Shown: one piece after another, positions 8,669 through 17,307 of the stretch | How positions within the stretch are numbered: position 1 is the first letter of the stretch | How the letters are laid out: the number at the start of each line of letters is the position of its first letter | Source of the DNA: Corynebacterium bouchesdurhonense | Lineage (GTDB): Bacteria; Actinomycetota; Actinomycetes; Mycobacteriales; Mycobacteriaceae | NCBI RefSeq assembly: GCF_900078305.2 | Contig: NZ_LT546028.1 | Span: forward strand, 62,001-126,000 | Length of the DNA: 64,000 bases | Direction of reading: 5' to 3' | The notes under the pieces: model-generated | Seen by the model: only the letters and a program-made list of their open reading frames with translations | Told to the model about the DNA's origin: nothing | Database searches by the model: none | Position numbers and translations under genes: made by a program

Positions 8669-9721
8669 ATGGCTCAACCCCAAGACGCGAAGTCCACCAC
8701 TACCACCGGGCGGGACGGTGCCCGCACCGACCTGCACGAGCAGGACAAAGACACGTCGGGGGAAATGTTTCTCACCGGGCGTCACCAGGAGGTGCCGGTG
8801 AAGCCGGAGCAGGAGTTTGAGCGCACCACCCTCGCCGCCGGCGCGGTGCTGTGGCGCGGGGATCTCGCCGACGCGGAGAGCGTGGAGGTTGCCTGCATCC
8901 ACCGCCCGCACTACGACGACTGGTCCCTGGCCAAGGGCAAACTCGACCCAGGCGAGTCCTTGGTGGCCTGCGCGGTGCGGGAGATCCGGGAGGAGACCGG
9001 CTACGAGGTGCGGCTGGGCAAACTCCTCGGCAAGACGGTCTACCCCGTGAAGCACTCGTCCAAGGTGGTCTACTACTGGACGGGCGAGGTCACCGGCGGC
9101 GAGTTCGCACCCAACGACGAGGTGGACGAGATTCGCTGGCTGCCCATCGAGGAGGCGAAGGCGCTGATGAGCTACGACCTCGACCGCGAGGTGCTGGCCA
9201 AGGCGCAGAAGCGCTTCCGCGCGCCCGCTGAGACGCGCATCCTCTACGTTCGCCACGCCCGCGCGCACGAGCGGGAGAAGTGGTCTGGCGACGACAACCT
9301 GCGCCCCCTGGACAAGAAGGGTCGGAGGCAAGCGGAAATGCTGGTGCCGATGCTCGCCCCGTTTGCACCCGAGCGCATCTACTCCGCCCTGCCGGACCGC
9401 TGCCAGGACACCGTCGAGCCGCTGGCGGACGAGCTGGGCATCGAGGTGACCGTGGACGAGCGCCTGGGCGACGACGCGTGGCTGCGCAACATGGTCGAGG
9501 CGCAGCGGGCCTTCACGGACATCGTGGACCAGGGCGGCGTGAGCGTCATCTGCGCCCAGGGCGAGGTGATCCCGGCGATGGTGGCTTGGCTGTCCGCCCG
9601 CGGCACGTTGCCCATCGACACCGAGCTGCACGCGAAGAAAGGCTCCGTGTGGGTCTTGAGCTTCCGCGGCGGCGAGCTCACCGGGGCCGATTACCTGCCG
9701 TCCGCCCTGCCGGTGAAGTAA
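8669..9721 (+). CDS. mutT1: Nudix / histidine phosphatase protein MutT1
   Basis: The mycobacterial homologue clears 8-oxo-dGTP and diadenosine polyphosphates. A Nudix domain at about 40-180 carries the box GKLDPGESLVACAVREI followed by REETGYEV, matching GX5EX7REUXEEXGU. A histidine-phosphatase domain begins near 190 with YVRHARAHER in place of the RHG signature. ATG 8669 (350 residues) is preferred because CACAAT (8656-8661) lies 7 nt upstream, a leaderless layout; ATG 8660 overlaps that box and would add 3 residues. The stop lies in a 12-bp tandem repeat. Confidence 0.9.
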   Translation: MAQPQDAKSTTTTGRDGARTDLHEQDKDTSGEMFLTGRHQEVPVKPEQEFERTTLAAGAVLWRGDLADAESVEVACIHRPHYDDWSLAKGKLDPGESLVACAVREIREETGYEVRLGKLLGKTVYPVKHSSKVVYYWTGEVTGGEFAPNDEVDEIRWLPIEEAKALMSYDLDREVLAKAQKRFRAPAETRILYVRHARAHEREKWSGDDNLRPLDKKGRRQAEMLVPMLAPFAPERIYSALPDRCQDTVEPLADELGIEVTVDERLGDDAWLRNMVEAQRAFTDIVDQGGVSVICAQGEVIPAMVAWLSARGTLPIDTELHAKKGSVWVLSFRGGELTGADYLPSALPVK

Positions 9722-9745
9722 CCGGTGAAGTAGCCGGTAGAGTGC
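9710..9745. repeat. Three 12-bp tandem repeats over the mutT1 stop codon
   Basis: Units CCGGTGAAGTAA, CCGGTGAAGTAG and CCGGTAGAGTGC. The first ends in the mutT1 stop and the second gives an in-frame TAG 12 nt later. The third contains TAGAGT (9738-9743), a good -10 box for the following YbjN gene. Confidence 0.9.
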
Positions 9746-9770
9746 ACCGCCCAAAACGAAAGGAACGCCA

Positions 9771-10241
9771 GTGACAGAACCGACCGCAGCCACCGACGCG
9801 CTCTCCCCAATCACTCAGGAGCGCATCGAGTCCCAACTCGACGCGAACAACCTGCAGCACTTCCGCTCCGACGAAGGGATGACGCAGACCGCCTTCCCGG
9901 GGCTGGTGGTCTTCTTCCAGGTCTCCGAGGTGGGGTTCAAAGCCACCGCCCGCTGGATCCCGGTGGTTAGCGGCGAGGCGGACACCCGCACGGCCCGCGA
10001 GCTGGCCAACCGCCTCAACGCCTCCATGCCGCTGGTGCGCACGCACGCGGTGCGCCGCGAGGACGCCACCACCGTGGTGCTCATCGAGGCCCCCTTCTTC
10101 ACCACCGACGGCGCGACCGACGGCCAGCTCAAGGAAATGCTGGAGTTCTACTTCTCGGCCATCCACCACGTGATGGGCCAGCTCGACCAGGCCCTGCCCC
10201 ACCTCAAGGGCCAGACCCCCAACACGAAAGGCGAGGCGTAA
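9771..10241 (+). CDS. YbjN domain protein 1
   Basis: A 156-residue soluble protein of the YbjN family, which has a type III secretion chaperone-like fold; its molecular role is unknown. GTG 9771 is preceded by GAAAGGA (9758-9764), and TAGAGT at 9738-9743 is a likely -10 box. It is followed 3 nt later by a second YbjN-like gene, suggesting that the two act together. There is no signal peptide or membrane segment. Confidence 0.75.
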   Translation: MTEPTAATDALSPITQERIESQLDANNLQHFRSDEGMTQTAFPGLVVFFQVSEVGFKATARWIPVVSGEADTRTARELANRLNASMPLVRTHAVRREDATTVVLIEAPFFTTDGATDGQLKEMLEFYFSAIHHVMGQLDQALPHLKGQTPNTKGEA

Positions 10242-10244
10242 CCC

Positions 10245-10718
10245 GTGAGCGACACCGCACTGACACCACTCAAGCCACTGTCCATCGAGCGCGTTCGCGA
10301 GTACTTCGACGCTCAGGGCTGGAAGTACGAGGACGGCTCCTCGCCCCAGAGCATCCGCACCGGGTTCGCGGGCATGGGCCTCGAGGTGGCGTACCTCGCG
10401 CCAAACCTGGCCGTGACCTCTTCCGTCGCTGTAGACGCCATTACCGCCGACCGCTACGAGGAGGTGCTGAACTGGGCGGAGAGCTTCAACAACGCCAACG
10501 CTTTTCCCTCCGTCTCCGCTGTGAAGGATCCGCAGCGCAACCTCGCCGCACTCGGCGCGGTGTACTCCATGCCCGGCTTCTGGGAGTACACGGACACCCA
10601 GTTCGCCGCGCACCTGAGCTCCGGCATCGAGGGCGTGCTCAACGCCTCGCGGGACTTCCTCGCCCACTTCGCGCCGGAGGTGCTCGCCCGCATCGACGAG
10701 AGCGCGGGCCGGAGCTAG
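10245..10718 (+). CDS. YbjN domain protein 2
   Basis: A 157-residue YbjN-like protein starting at GTG 10245, 3 nt after the first YbjN gene, with GGCGAGG just upstream. It shares family features (QGWKYED near residue 24, FNNANAFPS, a C-terminal helical segment) but is clearly diverged from its neighbour. Function is unknown; a heteromeric pair with YbjN 1 is possible. It converges on leuD with a 6-nt gap. Confidence 0.72.
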   Translation: MSDTALTPLKPLSIERVREYFDAQGWKYEDGSSPQSIRTGFAGMGLEVAYLAPNLAVTSSVAVDAITADRYEEVLNWAESFNNANAFPSVSAVKDPQRNLAALGAVYSMPGFWEYTDTQFAAHLSSGIEGVLNASRDFLAHFAPEVLARIDESAGRS

Positions 10719-10724
10719 CGGGGG

Positions 10725-11321
10725 CTATTGCTTGTCGACGGCCGGCTTGAACGCCGGCCTCCCCGCCTCGAAGCACTCGATGGCGGGTTCGTCGCGAAGC
10801 GTGAGCCCAATATCGTCGAGGCCCTCCATCAAACGCCAGCGGGTGTAGTCGTCGATGTCGAACGTGTAGGTGTTCTCGCCGACCGTCACCGTGCGGTCCT
10901 CCAGCGAGACCGTGGCCTCAAGGCCCGGCTCTTGCTCGAGCTGTTTGAAGATGAGCTCGATGTCGGATTCCGCCATCAGCCCCGCCAAGAGCCCGGCCTT
11001 GCCCGCGTTGCCGCGGAAGATGTCCGCGAACCGGGGGCTGAACACGGCACGGAAGCCGTAATCCATCAGCGCCCACACAGCGTGCTCGCGCGAGGAGCCG
11101 GTGCCGAAGTCCGGGCCGGCGAAGAGGACGGAACCGGCGCGGTACGCGTCCTGGTTCAGCACGAAGTCCGGCTCGTTCTCGCGCCAGTTGGAAAACAGGC
11201 CGTCCTCGAAGCCGGTGCGGGAGACGCGCTTGAGGTAGCGCGCCGGAATGATCTGGTCCGTGTCCACGTTCGACCTGGTCAGGGGGACGCCAACGCCGGT
11301 GTGGGTGGTGAACTTCTCCAT
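10725..11321 (-). CDS. leuD: 3-isopropylmalate dehydratase small subunit
   Basis: Small (swivel) subunit of isopropylmalate isomerase, leucine biosynthesis. 198 residues from ATG 11321. Family motifs [14 protein letters not shown] near residues 18-31 and [10 protein letters not shown] are present. The longer open frame upstream lies over leuC and was rejected. AAGGAG stands before the ATG, and it follows leuC by 23 nt as the second gene of leuCD. Confidence 0.96.
   Translation of the reverse strand: MEKFTTHTGVGVPLTRSNVDTDQIIPARYLKRVSRTGFEDGLFSNWRENEPDFVLNQDAYRAGSVLFAGPDFGTGSSREHAVWALMDYGFRAVFSPRFADIFRGNAGKAGLLAGLMAESDIELIFKQLEQEPGLEATVSLEDRTVTVGENTYTFDIDDYTRWRLMEGLDDIGLTLRDEPAIECFEAGRPAFKPAVDKQ
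10730..10740 (+). repeat. Dispersed motif copy GCTTGTCGACG
   Basis: Exact 11-mer followed by GCC, over the last codons and stop of leuD at its convergent junction with the second YbjN gene. Confidence 0.6.
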
Positions 11322-11344
11322 TGGTGTGCTCCTTACTGCTGCTG

Positions 11345-12784
11345 CTATGCGGGGGTGGCGTCTGCCAGGTCTGCGGGGCTGGCCAGGTGGCCGGTGACGG
11401 CGGTGGCCGCGGCCACCAGCGGCGAGACGAGGTGGGTGCGCCCGCCGGGGCCCTGGCGGCCCTCGAAGTTGCGGTTGGACGTGGACGCGGAGCGCTCCCC
11501 CGGAGCCAGCTGGTCCGGGTTCATGCCCAGGCACATCGAGCACCCTGCGGTGCGCCACTCTGCGCCGAACTCGGTGAAGATGCGGTCCAGGCCCTCCGCC
11601 TCCGCCTGCTCCTTCACCAGGGTCGAGCTGGGCACCACCAGCATGCGGGTGCCTTCGGCGATGTGGCGGCCGCGCACGACCTCCGCCGCCGCGCGCAGGT
11701 CCTCAATGCGCGCGTTGGTGCAGGACCCGAGGAAGACCGTGTCCACCGCGATGTCGCGCAGGGGCGTGCCAGGGGTCAGGTCCATGTACTGCAGGGCCTT
11801 CGCGGCGGCCTGCTTGGAGGCCTCGTCGGCGAAGTCCTCCGGGTCCGGGACGTTCTCGGACAGGGGCAGGCCCTGGCCCGGGTTCGTGCCCCAGGTGACA
11901 AAGGGGGTCAGCGCGGAGCCGTTGATCTCCACCACGGTGTCAAACTCGGCACCCTCGTCTGTGGGTAGCGTCTTCCAGTACTCCACCGCCGCATCCCAAT
12001 CGGCGCCCTTCGGCGCGTACTGGCGGCCCTCCACGTAGTCGAACGTCTTCTGGTCCGGAGCGACCATGCCGGCGCGCGCGCCCGCCTCGATGGACATGTT
12101 GCAGATGGTCATGCGCGCTTCCATGGAGAGCTTCTCGATGGCCTCGCCGCGGTACTCAATGATGTGGCCCTGCCCGCCGCCGGTGCCGATCTTGGCGATG
12201 ATGGCCAGGATCAAGTCCTTGGCCGTGACTCCCTCGGCCAGCTCCCCGGACACCTCCACCGCCATGGTCTTGAACGGTTTCAGCGGCAGCGTCTGGGTGG
12301 CCATCACGTGCTCGACCTCGGAGGTGCCGATGCCCATGGCGATGGAGCCGAACGCGCCGTGGGTGGAGGTGTGGGAGTCGCCGCACACGATGGTCATGCC
12401 CGGCTGCGTGATACCCAGCTGCGGGCCCACGGTGTGCACGATGCCCTGCTGGATGTCGCCCATCGGGTGGAGGGTGACGCCGAACTCCTCGCAGTTCTTG
12501 CGCAGCGTGGCCACCTGGGTGCGCGACGTCGGCTCGGCGATCTCACGCAGGTCGCCGGAGACAATGCCCTCGGTGGGCACGTTGTGATCCTCGGTAGCGA
12601 GGTGCAGCTCCGGGTGGCGCATCGCTCGCCCGGCCATGCGCAGGCCGTCGAACGCCTGCGGGGAGGTGACCTCGTGCAGCAGCTGGAAGTCGATGTAGAT
12701 GAGATCCGGCTGGCCGTCTTCCCCCTTGGTCACGACGTGGTCGCGCCACACCTTCTCTGCCAGCGTCAACGGTTTGTCCGCCAC
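11345..12784 (-). CDS. leuC: 3-isopropylmalate dehydratase large subunit
   Basis: Catalytic subunit of isopropylmalate isomerase, an aconitase-family 4Fe-4S enzyme. 479 residues from GTG 12784 with a strong GGAGGA upstream. Cluster ligands are in [13 protein letters not shown] and [22 protein letters not shown] and [13 protein letters not shown] are typical. It is divergent from ltbR, whose product controls leuCD in relatives. Confidence 0.96.
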   Translation of the reverse strand: MADKPLTLAEKVWRDHVVTKGEDGQPDLIYIDFQLLHEVTSPQAFDGLRMAGRAMRHPELHLATEDHNVPTEGIVSGDLREIAEPTSRTQVATLRKNCEEFGVTLHPMGDIQQGIVHTVGPQLGITQPGMTIVCGDSHTSTHGAFGSIAMGIGTSEVEHVMATQTLPLKPFKTMAVEVSGELAEGVTAKDLILAIIAKIGTGGGQGHIIEYRGEAIEKLSMEARMTICNMSIEAGARAGMVAPDQKTFDYVEGRQYAPKGADWDAAVEYWKTLPTDEGAEFDTVVEINGSALTPFVTWGTNPGQGLPLSENVPDPEDFADEASKQAAAKALQYMDLTPGTPLRDIAVDTVFLGSCTNARIEDLRAAAEVVRGRHIAEGTRMLVVPSSTLVKEQAEAEGLDRIFTEFGAEWRTAGCSMCLGMNPDQLAPGERSASTSNRNFEGRQGPGGRTHLVSPLVAAATAVTGHLASPADLADATPA

Positions 12785-12851
12785 CTGATCCTCCTGTCCT
12801 CGCGCGCCCGCACCGGCACCGCACCCAACGCCCGGCGTTCCAGTATGCGGA

Positions 12852-12861
12852 ATGCTACTAT
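12852..12861. promoter_or_regulatory. Overlapping divergent -10 boxes of ltbR and leuC
   Basis: TACTAT (12856-12861, plus strand) is 7 nt before GTG 12869 of ltbR. TAGCAT (12857-12852, minus strand) can serve leuC with a leader of about 60 nt. The two boxes overlap, so RNA polymerase or LtbR bound here would affect both genes. Confidence 0.45.
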
Positions 12862-12868
12862 CCATGTC

Positions 12869-13558
12869 GTGGGACAGTATAACGAAGACTCCGGCATCAA
12901 AGTGCTGGACCGCTCGATTGCGATTGTCAGCTCCGTAAGCAGGGGCGACAAGACCCTGGCCAGCCTCAGCGAGGATACCGGTCTGCCGCGGGCCACCACC
13001 CACCGCATCGCCACTGCGCTGGAGGTCCACCACGTGCTTAGCCGCACCGAGTCAGGGGCCTGGACCATCGGCCCCGCGCTGGCCGGCTTCGCTTCCGGCA
13101 CCTCGCCGCGTCTGCTCACAGTTGCGGTGCCGATCATGCGCGGGCTCGTCGCCACAACCGGGGAATCCGTCCAACTCTACGAGCTCACGGGCGACACCCG
13201 CACCTGCGTCGCCTCCGAGGAGCCCGCCTCCGGCCTCACCTACACCGTTCCCGTCGGCTCACAGCTGCCGCTCACCGCCGGCTCCGCCGCGCGCGTGTTC
13301 GGGGCTTTTTCGCTTGTCGACGCACACTTGTTCCCGCCCGAAGAACTTCAAGCCGTCACCGACACCGGGCTCGCCGAGTCAGTTGCCGAGCGAGAAGTCG
13401 GCCTCGCCTCAGTCTCCACCCCGGTATTCCAGCCCGACGGCGCCCTCGCCGCGGTCCTGTCCGTCTCCGGCCCAGCCGAGCGCCTCAAGCCCTCCCCCGC
13501 CGGCAAGTGGGGCAACGCGCTCCTCGCCGCCCGCGCGGAGCTCGAGGCCGCGCTCTAG
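12869..13558 (+). CDS. ltbR: IclR-family regulator LtbR
   Basis: In C. glutamicum the IclR protein next to leuCD represses leucine and tryptophan biosynthesis genes. 229 residues from GTG 12869 ([16 protein letters not shown]), the N-terminus expected of the family and leaderless after TACTAT. A winged helix occupies about 10-65 ([20 protein letters not shown]) and the IclR effector domain about 80-225. The frame continues upstream over leuC, which was ignored. Confidence 0.92.
   Translation: MGQYNEDSGIKVLDRSIAIVSSVSRGDKTLASLSEDTGLPRATTHRIATALEVHHVLSRTESGAWTIGPALAGFASGTSPRLLTVAVPIMRGLVATTGESVQLYELTGDTRTCVASEEPASGLTYTVPVGSQLPLTAGSAARVFGAFSLVDAHLFPPEELQAVTDTGLAESVAEREVGLASVSTPVFQPDGALAAVLSVSGPAERLKPSPAGKWGNALLAARAELEAAL
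13312..13323 (+). repeat. Dispersed motif copy GCTTGTCGACGC
   Basis: Inside ltbR, preceded by GGGCTTTTTC much like the copy at 6030; encodes SLVDA. Confidence 0.65.
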
Positions 13559-13566
13559 AGCTCGCT

Positions 13567-15261
13567 TTAGGCCTTGACGAATCCCTCGCCGATGCGCCAC
13601 GTGCGCTTCGTGGCGAGGCCGACCGTGGCATCCGGATCCTCAACGTCGGAGACCCGGTAGTACAGCATGTCCACGTGGTTGTAGTTGATGCTCGCAACGC
13701 CGTAACCGTGCGAATCAAAGTCGATGTGGTTGACCCACGGGTTGTAGTCGCGGATGACCTTCTCCACCAGCAGCGAGGTGGAGTTGTCCTCCGCGTGGTA
13801 GGTGCCAAACGTGGTGGTGAGGATCTCGTCCACGTTCGGCGCGGAGATCGAGGTGGTGACCATCTCGCAGCCGATCTCGCCAAAACCCGACGGGGAGGAA
13901 ATGGAGTTGGCCCACTCGGAGTGGATGTCACCGGTGAGGAACAGGGCGTTGGACTCCTGCTCGTCCAGCATGGTCAGCAGCCGATCGCGCTCCGCGGCGT
14001 AGCCGTCCCACTGGTCCGAGTTCACCGCAATGCCGGTGGCCCGCTCCTTGATGTAGCCGGAGGCGACGTTGGCCTTCTCGTTGTTCTGGATGGTGACGAA
14101 GCGCATCGGGGAAATCATCACCGAGTTGCCCAGCACGTCCCAGCGGGCGTTGGAGTTTTGCAGCTGCTCGGCGAGCCACTTGAACTGTTTATGCCCCAAC
14201 ATCGTGCGCTCATCGTCGCCGAAGTGGTCACCAGAGGTTTCCTGATCCCGGTAGGTGCGCAGATCCATCATGGTCAGCTGGGCCAGGGTGCCGAAGTTGA
14301 AGGTGCGGTAGAGCAGGCGCTCGTCCTCGGCGGACTGGGCGCGCACCGGGAGCCACTCGTAGTAGGCCTGGACCGCGGCCTCCATGCGCTCCGGCCACTC
14401 GCCCTCGACGCGGCCGTCAGTGTGGTTCTCCGCGCCCTCGCGCCAACTGTTGTTCGCCGTCTCGTGGTCGTCCCACACCACGATCCATGGGCACGCCGCG
14501 TGCGCGGCCTGCAGGTGGAGGTCGGTGCGGTAGCGGCCGTAGCGCTGGCGGTAATCCTCCAGGGTGGTGATCTCCCATTCGGGGTGGTGCATCCGAGCGA
14601 CACCGCTCTTGCCGGCGTACTCGCCGGTGGGGTACTCGTAGATGTAATCGCCCAGGAACACCACGTGGTCGATCTCCCCGCCGCGGGCGCGCTGCGCCAT
14701 GTCACCGTAGGCGTTGAAGAAACCGGACTCCCAGTTCGCGCACGAGGCGATGGCCAGGTTGAGGCGGTCGAGCTCCGTGTCCGCAGCCGGCGCGGTCAGC
14801 GCGCGCCCAACCGGCGAGGTCGAGCCCTTGAACGCCCCGCTCTTCACAATGAAGCGGTAGAAGTACTCGGTTCGCGGCTTCAGCCCCTCCGGATCCACGT
14901 GGACGGTGTGGTCGGATTCCGCCGTGGCCGTCACCGTGCCTGTTGTCGGGTTGCGGAACTCCTCCGAGGTATCAATCTGCCACTCCAGCTCCACGTCCTC
15001 ACCAAGGCCGGACCCGGGCAGCGCCTCGCGGGAGGGGGTCACGCGAGTCCACAGCACCACGCGGTCGGCCAGCGGGTCGCCCGAGGCGACGCCGTGCAGG
15101 AACGGCAGGTCCCACTGGTCCGCGGGGGTGGGTTCCTCCGGGGTGGAGACGGTGCCGCGGCGGGCGGCGTACGCTCCGCCCGTACCGACGGCGGTGGCGG
15201 CAGCGGCGGCTGCGACGGCTTGGAGGAAGACGCGGCGGTTGGCGCGGAACTGAGGGCTCAT
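13567..15261 (-). CDS. phoD: Alkaline phosphatase D, Tat-exported
   Basis: PhoD-type phosphodiesterase/phosphatase that frees phosphate outside the membrane. 564 residues from ATG 15261. The Tat signal NRRVFLQ followed by an Ala-rich core lies at about 9-35. The N-terminal domain is followed by the metallophosphatase core with SCANW, FLGDYIYEY, VVWDDHE and LTGDIHSEW, the usual metal ligands. It diverges from another exported phosphatase across a probable PHO box. An upstream start at 15297 would put extra residues before the Tat motif and is less likely. Confidence 0.93.
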   Translation of the reverse strand: MSPQFRANRRVFLQAVAAAAAATAVGTGGAYAARRGTVSTPEEPTPADQWDLPFLHGVASGDPLADRVVLWTRVTPSREALPGSGLGEDVELEWQIDTSEEFRNPTTGTVTATAESDHTVHVDPEGLKPRTEYFYRFIVKSGAFKGSTSPVGRALTAPAADTELDRLNLAIASCANWESGFFNAYGDMAQRARGGEIDHVVFLGDYIYEYPTGEYAGKSGVARMHHPEWEITTLEDYRQRYGRYRTDLHLQAAHAACPWIVVWDDHETANNSWREGAENHTDGRVEGEWPERMEAAVQAYYEWLPVRAQSAEDERLLYRTFNFGTLAQLTMMDLRTYRDQETSGDHFGDDERTMLGHKQFKWLAEQLQNSNARWDVLGNSVMISPMRFVTIQNNEKANVASGYIKERATGIAVNSDQWDGYAAERDRLLTMLDEQESNALFLTGDIHSEWANSISSPSGFGEIGCEMVTTSISAPNVDEILTTTFGTYHAEDNSTSLLVEKVIRDYNPWVNHIDFDSHGYGVASINYNHVDMLYYRVSDVEDPDATVGLATKRTWRIGEGFVKA

Positions 15262-15313
15262 GCAGCCCACTTTCAACCAGCTGCCAGACCCGCGCAATTT
15301 CAGCAGTGCGTAG

Positions 15314-15346
15314 TCACCTTAAATTCACCTTGATTTCAATCAGGTG
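15314..15346. promoter_or_regulatory. Probable PHO box, three 11-bp repeats
   Basis: TCACCTTAAAT (15314-15324), TCACCTTGATT (15325-15335) and TCAATCAGGTG (15336-15346) repeat with the 11-bp spacing of actinobacterial PhoP sites, whose unit is built on GTTCACC. The site lies between two divergent phosphatase genes. An overlapping imperfect dyad, TCACCTTGATT with AATCAGGTGA, is an alternative operator reading. Confidence 0.6.
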
Positions 15347-15397
15347 ACACGATGCTTGTAACCGGCTGTTAAAACCGGTGGAGTTGAGTACGTAGTC

Positions 15398-17233
15398 ATG
15401 ACCACCTCGCGCTCTTCTCAGACCCGCCCGCTGCGCCGCAGCGCCGTCGCCACCGCAGTTGTCGTATCGCTCCTCGCCCCCACCACCGCCGTCGCCGCAC
15501 CGGCGGACGCAGTCAACACGAAGATCAGCCGCATTGTCCTCGGCATCGGCTCCGATGCCACCGAAGCGAACCTGGCCTGGCAGTCCAAGGACTCGGAGAC
15601 GCAGCAGCTGCAGTACTGGCCCGCGAACAACCCGGGGGACGTGACCAACGTTCAGTCCAAGGCGGGCAGGTACAACGCGGCGATCTCCTACCCCCACGAG
15701 GCGACAATGACCGGGCTCGAGCCGAACACCGAGTACGTCTACCGCGTGGGCAGCGCTCAAAGCGGCTGGACCGAGCCGCGCTCGTTCACCACCGGGGCTA
15801 ACACCGACACCTGGAACTTCCTCGCCATGGCAGACGCGCAGATCGGCGTGGACCTGAAGATTCGCGAGCAGGCCGCAGCCTGGAACAAGGCGGTGAACGT
15901 GGCTACCGGCGAGCACCCGGGTTCCGCCTTCATCATGCACCTGGGCGACCAGGCCGAGGGCTGGGGTGCGCCGGTCAAGCAGCTGGAGGCGTTCACCGCG
16001 CCGGAGAAGCTGCAGAACTACCGCCTTGCGGTGCTGAAGGGCAACCACGAGACGTACGCGCCGGACCGCCACTTCCAGGACACGTACTTCCTCCCCAACG
16101 AGGTGGGCACGTCCGCCAACTACTTCTTCAACTACAACAACGTGCTGTTCATCGGCCTGGACGGCAACCGTTCCAGCAAGTCGGACATCGACGGTCACGC
16201 GAAGTTTGTAAACGACACCATCGCCCAGCACGGTGCGGACGCGGACTGGGTCATCGTGGGCATCCACCAGGCACCGTTCTCCCAGGGCACTCACTACACG
16301 GACTCTGACGTGGTTGAGCTGCGCAACAGCCTGACGCCGAAGCTGTCCGAGGCCGGCGTGGACCTGGTCCTCAGCGGCCACGACCACATTTACACCCGCA
16401 CCCACCTGATGGACGGCTTCAACCCGGTTATCCCAGAGGGTGCCGCCAAGTCCGGCGACCTGCTCCTCCCGGAGGACGGCGAGGTGCTCTACGTCACCTC
16501 CACCACCGCCACCGGCGGCAAGTACTACGACTTCCAGGACAAGTTCGGCGAGACGCACCCCAACATTCGCGAGCAGTACGCCCGCGACCTGGCGCACGCG
16601 TCCACCGCCCGCTGGCGCCAGGATTACAACCCTGACTACACCAACGTCGAGGTATCCCCGACCGAGCTGAAGCTCACCACCTACAACATCAACACCCCGT
16701 ACGTGGTTGACCAGGTGACCATCCAGAAGAAGGAGCAGGAGAAGCCGGAAGAGACCACCACCGAGCAGACCACGCCGGCGGAGACCACCACCAAGCAGAC
16801 CACCCCGGCGGAGACCACCACCGAGCAGTCCACCCCGGCGGAGACCACCACTGCAGCCCCGGTCACCACGACGAGCGCAGAGCCGACGCCTACCACGACC
16901 TCGGCCACCACGACTTCTCCGGCCACCACGACTTCTCCGGCCACCACGACGAGCACCGAGCCGACGACGACCTCGACGACCACGTCGACCTCGGAGTCCT
17001 CCGCGACTTCGGAGACCCCGACGAGCACGACGAGCCCGACGAGCACCGAGCCGACGACCAAGACCGACAAGCCGTCCACCGGTGACAGCGGCAGCTCGAG
17101 CGGCAGCAGCACCTTCGGCATCATCATCACCGTCTTCTCGGTGCTGGCAGCGATCCTGGCGGCGCTCGCCTCCATCGTGCTCATTGCCAACCCGCAGCTG
17201 ATGACGGACATCCGCAACCAGTTCAATATCTAG
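15398..17233 (+). CDS. Surface-anchored metallophosphatase (purple acid phosphatase-like)
   Basis: A 611-residue exported phosphoesterase. Signal peptide about 1-35 ending TTAVAA; fibronectin-like PAP N-terminal domain about 42-130; calcineurin-like core about 140-400 with ADAQIG (Gln where Asp-x-His is usual), LGDQAEGW, KGNHE, VGIHQAP and SGHDHIYTRTH. A Thr/Pro-rich linker with repeats of PAETTT occupies about 450-575, then a hydrophobic anchor (about 580-603) and a short tail. It probably sits on the cell surface through the linker and shares control with phoD. The exact substrate is unknown. Confidence 0.85.
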   Translation: MTTSRSSQTRPLRRSAVATAVVVSLLAPTTAVAAPADAVNTKISRIVLGIGSDATEANLAWQSKDSETQQLQYWPANNPGDVTNVQSKAGRYNAAISYPHEATMTGLEPNTEYVYRVGSAQSGWTEPRSFTTGANTDTWNFLAMADAQIGVDLKIREQAAAWNKAVNVATGEHPGSAFIMHLGDQAEGWGAPVKQLEAFTAPEKLQNYRLAVLKGNHETYAPDRHFQDTYFLPNEVGTSANYFFNYNNVLFIGLDGNRSSKSDIDGHAKFVNDTIAQHGADADWVIVGIHQAPFSQGTHYTDSDVVELRNSLTPKLSEAGVDLVLSGHDHIYTRTHLMDGFNPVIPEGAAKSGDLLLPEDGEVLYVTSTTATGGKYYDFQDKFGETHPNIREQYARDLAHASTARWRQDYNPDYTNVEVSPTELKLTTYNINTPYVVDQVTIQKKEQEKPEETTTEQTTPAETTTKQTTPAETTTEQSTPAETTTAAPVTTTSAEPTPTTTSATTTSPATTTSPATTTSTEPTTTSTTTSTSESSATSETPTSTTSPTSTEPTTKTDKPSTGDSGSSSGSSTFGIIITVFSVLAAILAALASIVLIANPQLMTDIRNQFNI

Positions 17234-17257
17234 CCCGGACCTGACCGAGCGCGATCG

Positions 17258-17285
17258 GCGCCCCGCCACTTCGGTGGCGGGGCGC
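17258..17285. terminator. Hairpin after the metallophosphatase gene
   Basis: Perfect 12-bp stem GCGCCCCGCCAC, loop TTCG, GTGGCGGGGCGC. No long T run follows on the plus strand, so it is a terminator-like hairpin between two convergent genes. Confidence 0.6.
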
Positions 17286-17307
17286 TGGTGCTGTTGGGGG
17301 GCGGGTG

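Noticed and set aside
12164-12868. N-terminal extension of ltbR
   Set aside because: Covers leuC antisense; the family N-terminus and -10 box place the start at GTG 12869.
15314-17226. Minus-strand frames rich in Gly/Arg or Val across the metallophosphatase gene
   Set aside because: Shadow of the Thr/Pro-rich linker on the other strand.
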